Shown: positions 15,905-23,115 of the stretch, in pieces
Layout: each line of letters begins with the position of its first letter
Numbering within the stretch: position 1 is the stretch's first letter
Assembly (NCBI GenBank): GCA_020630065.1
Contig: JAHDCC010000002.1
Location: forward strand, 140,092 to 204,091
Length of the DNA: 64,000 bases
DNA from: Acidimicrobiales bacterium
GTDB taxonomy: Bacteria; Actinomycetota; Acidimicrobiia; Acidimicrobiales; SZUA-35
Direction: 5' to 3'
Program-made: the position numbers and the translations under genes
Notes under the pieces: model-generated
Seen by the model: the letters and a program-made list of their open reading frames with translations, nothing else
What the model was told of the DNA's origin: nothing
The model's database searches: none

Positions 15905-17310
15905 ACTCGGCCACCATTTTGTCGCTTTCAGTGCAGGAGCTCTCAGAACGTATTCGAACACTCGAATTGTCCTCGACCGAGGTAGCGACCTCAGTTGTCG
16001 ACCGTCTCGAAGAGTTGCAAGACGAACTCAATACCTTTGTGTACTGGGACCGAGACCTAATCTTTCATCGAGCCGCCGAGCTCGATGCGCTAGCAAAAGT
16101 TGGCGACTTTGCCGGTGACCTTCATGGCATCCCACTAGCGGTAAAAGACAATTTTCTAACCGCCGACTGTCCGAGCACGGTTGGTTCAAGGGTGAACCAT
16201 GCCCGAGGGGTACCCCGGACAGATTCGGCTCCCGTCCATGCCCTACGCTCCAACGGTGCCCTTATTGTCGGTAAAACCAATATGCACGAATGGGCCTACG
16301 GTGCAACAAACGAGGTGTCGGCTAGTGGCCGAACCCGTAACCCATGGAACCCAAATCGCATTACCGGTGGCTCTAGTGGTGGTTCTGGTGCGGCGTTAGC
16401 GGCGCGAATCGTTCCCGCCGCTCTCGGTTCCGATACGGGAGGCTCGATCAGGATTCCGGCAGCCGCCTGCGGAGTGAGTGGTCTCAAACCTTCGTTTGGT
16501 GTTCACAATCTCGATGGTGTTCTTCCGTTGGCATGGTCGTTCGATGTTCCAGGACCAATGGCTCGTACAGCGGTCGATTTGGGACTCTTACTTCGGGCAA
16601 TGTTGCCAGCATCGGCGGTGTCGAGTCTCTCGACATCTTTGATGGCTTTGGATGATTTGCGGATTGGTAAAGTTTCTGGCAGCGATGTTGTTGTCAGCGT
16701 CGAGGTTGATGAAGCCTTAGATGTGGCGGTCGCGGTTCTTGCTGAAGCTGGAGCGAAAGTCGATAGTGCCGAGGTAAACAACATGGCGTTTAGCTTTGAT
16801 GTTTGGAAAGTTATTCTCCACGCAGAAGCCGCCGCCTATCACACGGATTTGTTGACCGATCAAAACGATCGATACTCAACCGGTGTGCGTACCCAACTTG
16901 AAGCTGGCCGGGCGATTCCGGCTGCCGACTATCTCCAAGCCCAACGGTTTAGGCGAGAGTTCAGCGCACAAGTTCTTCGACTATTTGATCGATTCGATGT
17001 GCTGCTGTTGCCAACGTTGCCGGTTTGTGCCCCACCTGCTGGTCGACATGACCTGGTTGTGAGGGACGTTCCGATAACGGCTCAAGACGCCATGACTCGC
17101 TTGCCGAGTTTGGCCAGTTTTACCGGTCTTCCAGCGGTGACGGTGCCATGTGGGTTCGGCGACGAAGGTCTACCGGTCGGAATGAGCTTGATCGGCCGTC
17201 CGGGATCTGATTTCGGCCTCGTGTCACTCGCAGCACGCTTTCAGGAGCTAACGTCGTGGCATGAATCATCTCCTGGGCTGGTAACTGACCTGGGTGAACG
17301 TGGAGGGTGA
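15901..17310 (+). CDS. Amidase-signature family hydrolase (AtzE/GatA-like)
   Basis: A 469-residue amidase with the complete Ser-cisSer-Lys triad: Lys82 in LAVKDNF, Ser158 in TGGSSGGSGAA and the nucleophile Ser182 in GSDTGGSIRIPAA. It hydrolyses an amide to an acid plus ammonia. The GatC-like small protein just upstream and the amide sensor AmiC and regulator AmiR just downstream indicate a substrate brought in by the urt transporter, perhaps a short aliphatic amide or a urea derivative. It is not a GatA of tRNA amidation, because gatB and gatC are absent from the operon. In Pseudomonas the AmiC/AmiR pair controls AmiE, a nitrilase-fold amidase; here an unrelated fold fills that place. Confidence 0.88.
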   Translation: MNSATILSLSVQELSERIRTLELSSTEVATSVVDRLEELQDELNTFVYWDRDLIFHRAAELDALAKVGDFAGDLHGIPLAVKDNFLTADCPSTVGSRVNHARGVPRTDSAPVHALRSNGALIVGKTNMHEWAYGATNEVSASGRTRNPWNPNRITGGSSGGSGAALAARIVPAALGSDTGGSIRIPAAACGVSGLKPSFGVHNLDGVLPLAWSFDVPGPMARTAVDLGLLLRAMLPASAVSSLSTSLMALDDLRIGKVSGSDVVVSVEVDEALDVAVAVLAEAGAKVDSAEVNNMAFSFDVWKVILHAEAAAYHTDLLTDQNDRYSTGVRTQLEAGRAIPAADYLQAQRFRREFSAQVLRLFDRFDVLLLPTLPVCAPPAGRHDLVVRDVPITAQDAMTRLPSLASFTGLPAVTVPCGFGDEGLPVGMSLIGRPGSDFGLVSLAARFQELTSWHESSPGLVTDLGERGG

Positions 17311-17311
17311 C

Positions 17312-18439
17312 GTGACAAACAAAAAAGCAGTCCGTCGTGTAGGGGTACTGTTTTCGAATACGGGGGTCATGAGTGTCACCGAAGAAGCACACCTCAAAGG
17401 GGTCTTAGTTGCGATTGAGGAGATCAACAACGACCCAACTGCGACTTTTCTGATTGAACCCATCGTCGAAGATCCTGGGTCTGATCCGAATCAGTACAAG
17501 GTGCTGGCAAAGAAGCTGGCTACCGTCGATGGCGTTTCCGCTATCTTTGGTTGTTGTTCCTCAGCGAGTCGCAAGGCAGTACTTCCAATCTTGGCTCGAT
17601 ACGGCACTGTTCTGTTCTATCCCTCTGTGTATGAGGGGTTCGAGTACTCGCCAAATGTGGTGTATGGGGGAGCGACCCCAAACCAGACCGTTTTGCCGTT
17701 GATCGAGTACCTTTTCTCCAACTACGGTACCAGACTTTATACGGTTGGTTCTGACTATATTTACGCTCGTGAGATCAATCGGATAGTCGCCGAGTTGCTT
17801 GACGACGGGGCCGGAACGATTGTTGGCGAGTCGTATGTGCCGCTAGGTTCCCCAGGGTCGGCTTTTGGGCGCGTGGCCCAAGACGTTGCCTCTAGCGATA
17901 TCGATGCTGTGCTGTCAACGGTCGTTGGTGCCGATACCTCTCTTCTATATGAAGCGGTTATCGACGCTGGGTGTTCCGCCCCGATTGCGAGTCTGACTAC
18001 GACCGAAAGCGAGTTAGCTACGATCAGGGCCGACGCTACAGCTGGTCACATAACTGCTGCGTGCTATTTTGGGGCGCTGCAGACCGAAGAGAACCAAGTA
18101 TTCCGGTCGATCTATCAGCAGCGGTACGGCCCTGGTGATATACCCTCGATCTATGCCCAAACGACGTATTCACAAGTCCATGCGTATGCAAAGGCCTGTA
18201 GCTTCATTGGGTCGGATGATCCGGAAGAATTGTTGGAGGCCGTTAACGGGCTTCGCTATGTCGCTCCTCAAGGCGCGATGTTGGTTGACGCGGACAATAA
18301 TCACGTATACAACGTCCCGAGGATTGGGCTGTCGCGTGCAGACGGTGAGTTCGATATTGTCTGGCAAGGTGAACAAACCAAGCCTGACCCGTACCTTATT
18401 GCCTATGATCGTGAAGTCCCGACGTTTACCGATGCTTAG
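17312..18439 (+). CDS. amiC: Amide-binding sensor protein AmiC-like
   Basis: A 375-residue protein resembling Pseudomonas AmiC, the cytoplasmic amide receptor with a periplasmic-binding fold. Matching segments include YPSVYEGFEYSPNVVYGG (about 105-122), VGSDYIYAREIN and a late APQGAM with a WQ..KPDPY tail. There is no signal peptide, which fits a cytoplasmic sensor rather than a transport protein. The GTG at 17312 is preceded by GGAGGG; a GTG six codons earlier overlaps the amidase end and is less likely. AmiC binds AmiR and releases it when amide is present. The next gene is the AmiR homologue. Confidence 0.9.
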   Translation: MTNKKAVRRVGVLFSNTGVMSVTEEAHLKGVLVAIEEINNDPTATFLIEPIVEDPGSDPNQYKVLAKKLATVDGVSAIFGCCSSASRKAVLPILARYGTVLFYPSVYEGFEYSPNVVYGGATPNQTVLPLIEYLFSNYGTRLYTVGSDYIYAREINRIVAELLDDGAGTIVGESYVPLGSPGSAFGRVAQDVASSDIDAVLSTVVGADTSLLYEAVIDAGCSAPIASLTTTESELATIRADATAGHITAACYFGALQTEENQVFRSIYQQRYGPGDIPSIYAQTTYSQVHAYAKACSFIGSDDPEELLEAVNGLRYVAPQGAMLVDADNNHVYNVPRIGLSRADGEFDIVWQGEQTKPDPYLIAYDREVPTFTDA

Positions 18440-18463
18440 CTCGATGTCGCAGGTCGCTGGCCG

Positions 18464-19066
18464 ATGACAAGGTCTGACCCGTCGAAACGGCTTCTCAAAA
18501 CGCTTCGCAAAGCCCGAGTGGGGGTGTTTCACCCTCCGGATGAAGACGGTGAGAATCTAGAACAACAACTTCGCCGTATTGGCTGTCAGGTTACAACCCA
18601 TTGGCCTCCTCCATCTACGTTGGTTGACGATCTGGATGTGGTGTTTTTTCTAGATGGCCCTGACTATCAAGATCTTCATCAGCCGTACTCTGATTCTCGT
18701 TCTGCTGCGTTGGTGGCAATCGTTGAGTTCGAGAGCCCACTCGAAATTCAACGCCTTGTCGACGCCAATATTCACGGTACGATCGCTAAGCCGATCCAGT
18801 CGATTGGTGTGTTGGCATGTATGGCTTCGGCGCTTGGGTTGTTCCGGTATGAGTCGCGGCTGACAGCTCGGATCGATAAGTTGGACGAAATGCTGAAGAC
18901 CCGTCGGACCGTCGAGCGGGCCACCCAGGTATTAGCGTCTCATCGTAATGTCTCTGAAGATGAAGCGTATGTGATGATCCGCCGTGAAGCGATGAATAAA
19001 CAGATCACGATTTTTGAGATGGCTACTTCGGTCCTTAATGCTGATCAGTTCTTTACCGGTATCTAG
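18464..19066 (+). CDS. amiR: AmiR-like ANTAR-domain antiterminator
   Basis: A 200-residue regulator. Residues 1 to about 130 resemble a receiver-like domain without the usual phosphorylatable Asp pattern, as in AmiR. A coiled helix (SRLTARIDKLDEMLKTRRTV) leads to a C-terminal ANTAR domain, VERATQVLASHRNVSEDEAY, with the helix pair and aromatic end (IFEMATSVL) of RNA-binding antiterminators. AmiR frees operon transcription by binding leader RNA. It is the last gene of the operon, so it would control its own synthesis via the leader at 10557-10792. Starts 24 bp after amiC. Confidence 0.9.
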   Translation: MTRSDPSKRLLKTLRKARVGVFHPPDEDGENLEQQLRRIGCQVTTHWPPPSTLVDDLDVVFFLDGPDYQDLHQPYSDSRSAALVAIVEFESPLEIQRLVDANIHGTIAKPIQSIGVLACMASALGLFRYESRLTARIDKLDEMLKTRRTVERATQVLASHRNVSEDEAYVMIRREAMNKQITIFEMATSVLNADQFFTGI

Positions 19067-19074
19067 TTGAGGTT

Positions 19075-19359
19075 TTAAGGTGCCAGCACCAAGGTTGATT
19101 TGTCCCAGTCGATATTCAACAGCTGGGCGGCGACTTGGTCGGTTATGTCACGCCGAAGCTTGCCAAATGCTCGGGCCCTGACAACGTCAGGCAGGTCTTG
19201 GTCATTAATTGTGTCGACGAGAACTGCGTTGACCTGTTCGAGTAGCCGAAGTTCAGCGCGGAATTGGTTGGCGTAGGCCACGGCGTCTTGAGCATGTTGT
19301 TCAAAGCCGTCTTCAGCGATGCTGGTGGCTAGCTGCTGGTACAGGTCGTCGTTGTTCAT
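19075..19359 (-). CDS. Hypothetical protein, 94 residues
   Basis: I do not recognise it. It is a mostly helical, soluble, acidic protein with no signal peptide or membrane segment; FRAELRLLEQVNAVLVDTI looks amphipathic. It converges on amiR with only 8 bp between stop codons and starts about 80 bp from the divergent LysR gene. No strong ribosome-binding site precedes its ATG. The amino-acid composition is that of a real protein, so it is likely coding. Confidence 0.5.
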   Translation of the reverse strand: MNNDDLYQQLATSIAEDGFEQHAQDAVAYANQFRAELRLLEQVNAVLVDTINDQDLPDVVRARAFGKLRRDITDQVAAQLLNIDWDKSTLVLAP

Positions 19360-19440
19360 ATAGCCAACCTAACCACCTAGTAGCAATAGTAAAAACGATA
19401 TTAACTGGCTTTATTGATTAGAAGTTCTTATTGTTTATGT

Positions 19441-20352
19441 ATGTTGGAGAATATTGAACTTCGTCACCTGCTGACGCTTCGAGCTGTCGCTGAGGCAGGT
19501 ACATTCGCCAAAGCGGCCGGTCGTCTCGGCTACACCCAGTCTGCGGTTAGTCAACAGATCGCCGTATTGGAACGTATGGTTGGCTGTCCGCTCTTTGATC
19601 GCCCGAAAGGTCCCAAACCGCCTTTGTTGACCGCCGCTGGACGTCTAGTGGTTGAGCACGGCCGCGAAATCGAACGAAGTGTTGAGTCCCTATCTCGGGC
19701 GCTAGAGGATATGGCAGCGGGCAGAGCAGGTCGGCTGCGTCTTGGGACCTTTCCAAGTATTTCGTCTCGTATCGTGCCTGACGTGGTTGCGTTGATGAAA
19801 CAACAAGCCCCAGACGTGGCAATTGAACTCGTCGAAGAGGACGTCAAAGTCTCCACCGTTCAGCGACTACACGACGGCGAGATCGATATATGTTTTCTTG
19901 TCAGCGAATATCCAGGACTTACTCAGCAACTTGTTCTCGAAGACCATCACGTGGTTATTACCCGAGCCGATAGAGCCACAGAGAACTCGACGATTCCACT
20001 GTCTGAGGTCATGAGCGAACCGATTCTTGGAATGCCGGCAGCAGATGTCTGTTCGGTTTTTCTCGAGGATGGTCTTCGTCGACTTGGGTATAAACCATCC
20101 TGGACCTACCGTTCGGCCGATAACTCGACGGTCCAGTCGATGGCTCGTTCCGGATTGGGGCGCGGGTTAATGCCGATGCTGACGGTTGACACCACCGATA
20201 CCGAAGTGGTGTTTCAGCGTCCAGATCCTCCGCTTCCGGTCCGCAAAGTTTATCTAAGTCGTTTGGAGTCTAGGACGCTGTCTCCTGCCGAAGAACTATT
20301 TTGGGACCTGGCGGTGCGTGTTTCATCGGAGGTCGCCCAAGCTTGGTTATAG
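19441..20352 (+). CDS. LysR family transcriptional regulator
   Basis: A 303-residue regulator. The helix-turn-helix is at about residues 1-60: LRHLLTLRAVAEAGTFAKAA, then LGYTQSAVSQQIAVLE and LFDR. It is followed by the linker helix and a periplasmic-binding-like effector domain that starts LRLGTFPSISSRIVPDVV. The ATG at 19441 is chosen because it gives the usual LysR length ahead of the helix-turn-helix; an upstream start would add nine unusual residues. The target is unknown. LysR genes often control a divergent neighbour, here the small gene at 19075-19359. Confidence 0.9.
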   Translation: MLENIELRHLLTLRAVAEAGTFAKAAGRLGYTQSAVSQQIAVLERMVGCPLFDRPKGPKPPLLTAAGRLVVEHGREIERSVESLSRALEDMAAGRAGRLRLGTFPSISSRIVPDVVALMKQQAPDVAIELVEEDVKVSTVQRLHDGEIDICFLVSEYPGLTQQLVLEDHHVVITRADRATENSTIPLSEVMSEPILGMPAADVCSVFLEDGLRRLGYKPSWTYRSADNSTVQSMARSGLGRGLMPMLTVDTTDTEVVFQRPDPPLPVRKVYLSRLESRTLSPAEELFWDLAVRVSSEVAQAWL

Positions 20353-20359
20353 GACTGAC

Positions 20360-20659
20360 TTAGGTGGATGGATCATCTGAAACGTCGTCGATGGCATCGG
20401 CTTCGTTGGCGTCGAGTTCAGCGGCGACGGTGGAGGTATCGATCTTGGCGCGGATTTCGTCAAACATCGAATCGCTGTTGTCAATCTCAGTTTGGATGCT
20501 ATCTAACCGTTGTTCAGGGGTAGCTGCTAGTTCGTTTTCTCGTCGAGTGAGATCACTGTCTAAACGATCTTCTAGATCTTCTTTTACTTTCTTAGCTTCG
20601 GCGGATTCCGAAGAGAACCAGTTCTTAAGCGATGTTAGGAAGGATTCAGCTGCACTCAT
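20360..20659 (-). CDS. Hypothetical charged helical protein, 99 residues
   Basis: I do not recognise it. The preferred ATG (20659) opens MSAAESFLTSLKNWFSSES; ten codons upstream another ATG exists. Apart from that hydrophobic start the protein is a continuous run of charged, helix-forming residues (KKVKEDLEDRLDSDLTRREN and on) with an acidic tail, probably coiled coil. It converges on the LysR gene (7 bp gap) and diverges from rimP. It has no cysteine and no membrane helix. Confidence 0.6.
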   Translation of the reverse strand: MSAAESFLTSLKNWFSSESAEAKKVKEDLEDRLDSDLTRRENELAATPEQRLDSIQTEIDNSDSMFDEIRAKIDTSTVAAELDANEADAIDDVSDDPST

Positions 20660-20727
20660 AGGGGGTGTCCGTTCTCTGATAGGGGACAATTCACGTCAAA
20701 ACGAGATAACCTTGCACAGATGTACGA

Positions 20728-20757
20728 GCGTGGGCTGACGCCCACGCTTTTCACTTT
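20728..20757 (+). promoter_or_regulatory. rimP leader hairpin (terminator-like)
   Basis: An 8-bp perfect GC-rich stem (20728-20735 with 20740-20747, TGAC loop) is followed directly by TTTTCACTTT. It lies 38 bp before the rimP ATG. Hairpins with a T-run in this position, ahead of rimP-nusA, are widespread and thought to allow autoregulation by NusA-dependent termination; that role is inferred here from position and form. Confidence 0.55.
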
Positions 20758-20794
20758 ACATCGAGACAGCAGCCATTGGGAGGTGGAGACGGTC

Positions 20795-21403
20795 ATGGAT
20801 ACACAAACAGCTATATACGAATTACTTGAGCCGATCGTTGGCACTGTCGACGTTGAATTGTTCGATGTCGAATGGACTGGGGGAACTCTACGGGTGACCG
20901 TCGATAAACCAGGTGGCATTTCAACAAGTCAGATAGTTGAGGTGAACCGTTTGATTTCACCCGTTCTCGACCAACATGACCCTATTAGCGGTCGATACAC
21001 ACTCGAAGTTTCCAGCCCCGGTGTCGAACGCCGGCTGAACCGCCCCAAACACTATGACCGGGCAGTCGGTGAGTTAGTTCTCATAAAGCTTATCGGAAGC
21101 GGTAAAGCCCAAACCTCAGATGATGAGAAGCCGATTCGTCGAATCAAAGGAAAGCTGACCTCGTCGACCGAAACAGCTATTGTTGTTTCTGCGTCTGAAA
21201 TTGACGGCGTCGAACTATCTGATACCGTCGAACATCGCATAGAACTCGATCGAATATCAAAGGCGAGAACAGTATTCGATTGGGGCACGAAAGAAAAACC
21301 AGGCAAAGGACCTAAGAAGGGTTCGAAGTCTTCCGCCAAGAAAAAGTCTAAGAAAAGCACTACAACCGAAAGTACAACTAAAGAGGTCCACAATGGGAAA
21401 TGA
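20795..21403 (+). CDS. rimP: Ribosome maturation factor RimP
   Basis: A 202-residue protein needed for 30S subunit maturation. The ATG at 20795 has GGAGGTGGAG close upstream, and the longer frame from 20720 would read through the leader hairpin. The N-terminal domain has VDVELFDVEWTGGTLRVTVD and the junction LEVSSPGVERRL, the best-conserved RimP motif. After the C-terminal SH3-like domain there is a Lys/Ser/Thr-rich tail of about 40 residues (KKGSKSSAKKKSKK), which is unusual in length. The stop overlaps the nusA start by 11 bp, in the classic rimP-nusA arrangement. Confidence 0.95.
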   Translation: MDTQTAIYELLEPIVGTVDVELFDVEWTGGTLRVTVDKPGGISTSQIVEVNRLISPVLDQHDPISGRYTLEVSSPGVERRLNRPKHYDRAVGELVLIKLIGSGKAQTSDDEKPIRRIKGKLTSSTETAIVVSASEIDGVELSDTVEHRIELDRISKARTVFDWGTKEKPGKGPKKGSKSSAKKKSKKSTTTESTTKEVHNGK

Positions 21404-22667
21404 GATGGTTGATGCGCTACAGGCGCTTGCCGACGATCGAGGAATCTCCGTAGACAAACTGTATGGCATTATGGCCAACGCATTAGAGTCTGCTTATAAA
21501 CGCACACCGGATGCGTTCGAATTTGCATGGGTCACCATCGACCCGTCAACGTTTGACATCCGCGTGTTCGCCCAGGACATCGATGAATACGGTGACCCAT
21601 ACGGTCCCGAGCTAGATGTTACCCCCGACAACTTTGGTCGGATCGCCGCCCAAACCACGAAACAGATCCTCATGCAGGGTATTCGTGAAGAAGAACGAGA
21701 GATGAAGTACGAGGAGTACGCTGGGCGCGAAGGCGACATCGTTACCGGAATCGTGCAGCAGTCAGACTCTCGATACACGCTGCTGGACCTTGGCCGTGTC
21801 GAAGCCTTGCTGCCACAGGCAGAGAAAGTCTCATCTGGTCCTCGGGTTGAAGGTGGTGCCCGAGTTAAGGCCTACATCGTCGAGGTTCGCCGGACGGCTA
21901 AGGGGCCACAGATCGTTGTCAGTCGCACCCACCCAGGTTTGATCAAACGATTGTTTGAACTAGAGGTTCCCGAAATCGCTGACGGCATCGTCGAAATAAA
22001 GGCCTGCGCCCGTGAACCGGGACATCGCACCAAAATCTCCGTGGCCTCAAACGACCAGAACGTCGACCCGGTCGGCGCCTGTGTAGGTGCCCGTGGTTCT
22101 CGTGTCCGAATGGTTGTCAACGAACTCAACGGCGAAAAAGTCGACATCATTCCGTACACCGATGACCCGTACGAGTTCGTGGCTAAAGCTCTTTCTCCCG
22201 CAAAGGTGAAAGAGGTTCGAATCGACTACGACACCGGCACCGCCGAAGTGATTGTTCCAGATTTTCAACTCTCGCTAGCGATTGGTAAAGAAGGCCAAAA
22301 CGCTCGATTAGCGCATCGTTTGACCGGTTGGCGAATCGATATCAAGAGCGAAACTCAAATCGCAGAAGAGAAAGCTCAAAGCGAAGCCTACGAAGGTGAA
22401 GAGTGGGCCGAAGGTGAATGGATCGTCGATCCTGACAGCGGTGAACAGCTTTGGCAGCCCGCCGATGGTTCACCCGCCATTTCTGCTGAAGAGTGGAATC
22501 AACAGTCCGAAGCAGACCCAGAAGAAACCTCGACCGACGACGACGCTGGCGACGCTGATAGTGGTGACGACAGTGGCGGTGACGGAAATAACAACGAGGC
22601 CGATGATGTTGCAACCTCAGAAGCTGAGGACGATGACAACAGCGGCGACGACGAAGAAGAAGAGTAA
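21393..22667 (+). CDS. nusA: Transcription termination/antitermination factor NusA
   Basis: A 424-residue NusA with an N-terminal RNA-polymerase-binding domain (1-125), an S1 domain (GDIVTGIVQQSDSRYTLLDL, from about 110) and two KH domains (KISVASNDQNVDPVGACVGA near residues 212-231; LSLAIGKEGQNARLAHRLTG near 292-311). The C-terminal acidic repeats of proteobacterial NusA are absent; instead the last 55 residues are an extreme Asp/Glu/Ser/Gly/Asn tail ending in five Glu. It begins within the rimP end. The same acidic-tail feature contrasts with the basic tail of RimP before it. Confidence 0.95.
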   Translation: MGNEMVDALQALADDRGISVDKLYGIMANALESAYKRTPDAFEFAWVTIDPSTFDIRVFAQDIDEYGDPYGPELDVTPDNFGRIAAQTTKQILMQGIREEEREMKYEEYAGREGDIVTGIVQQSDSRYTLLDLGRVEALLPQAEKVSSGPRVEGGARVKAYIVEVRRTAKGPQIVVSRTHPGLIKRLFELEVPEIADGIVEIKACAREPGHRTKISVASNDQNVDPVGACVGARGSRVRMVVNELNGEKVDIIPYTDDPYEFVAKALSPAKVKEVRIDYDTGTAEVIVPDFQLSLAIGKEGQNARLAHRLTGWRIDIKSETQIAEEKAQSEAYEGEEWAEGEWIVDPDSGEQLWQPADGSPAISAEEWNQQSEADPEETSTDDDAGDADSGDDSGGDGNNNEADDVATSEAEDDDNSGDDEEEE

Positions 22668-22689
22668 CTAGAACGAAAGCCCCTACGAA

Positions 22690-22992
22690 TTGACGCAGCA
22701 ACGGTCGCAGCCAGAACGAACATGTATTGGATGTCGGACCAAGAGATCCGTAACCCAATTGCTACGCCTTCAAGCCGACCGGTCCAGTGACCTAAAAGTC
22801 GCTGAACTGGTCGGAGGTAGGGGTGCATGGATATGTCTAGCCAATGCAACCAAATGTTTCGACGTTGCCGTCAAATCCAGGAGTTTTCAACGGTCGCTAC
22901 GTCGAAACGTGACCGAAGAATCGATTAGCCTCGCCCGAGAAAAGATCTTGCAGATCTGCGACATTGCGGCGGGGGATAGAACAACTATATGA
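22690..22992 (+). CDS. ylxR: YlxR family RNA-binding protein
   Basis: A 100-residue protein of the YlxR (RnpM) family, which binds RNA and, in Bacillus, the RNase P RNA. The family motif PERTCIGCRTKR at about 8-19 carries two cysteines, and GGRGAWIC with its following cysteine at about 42-56 completes a possible metal site. Start codon TTG; it could alternatively begin at a nearby codon, since no strong ribosome-binding site is visible. It lies 22 bp after nusA and before infB, which is the standard context. Confidence 0.88.
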   Translation: MTQQRSQPERTCIGCRTKRSVTQLLRLQADRSSDLKVAELVGGRGAWICLANATKCFDVAVKSRSFQRSLRRNVTEESISLAREKILQICDIAAGDRTTI

Positions 22993-23115
22993 CAGAAGAA
23001 CCGCTGAGAAGTAATTGATAGCAGCTCCGTAAGGCTAACGACCCACGTGGCGCTAGCATTGTGAGTCGCATAGCCGGTCGTCGGCGTGCATACCGATAAG
23101 GGTGAAAACAGCAAC

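Noticed and set aside
20720..20794. Longer N-terminus for RimP from 20720
   Set aside because: It would translate the terminator-like leader hairpin; the ATG at 20795 has a strong ribosome-binding site and gives the usual N-terminus.
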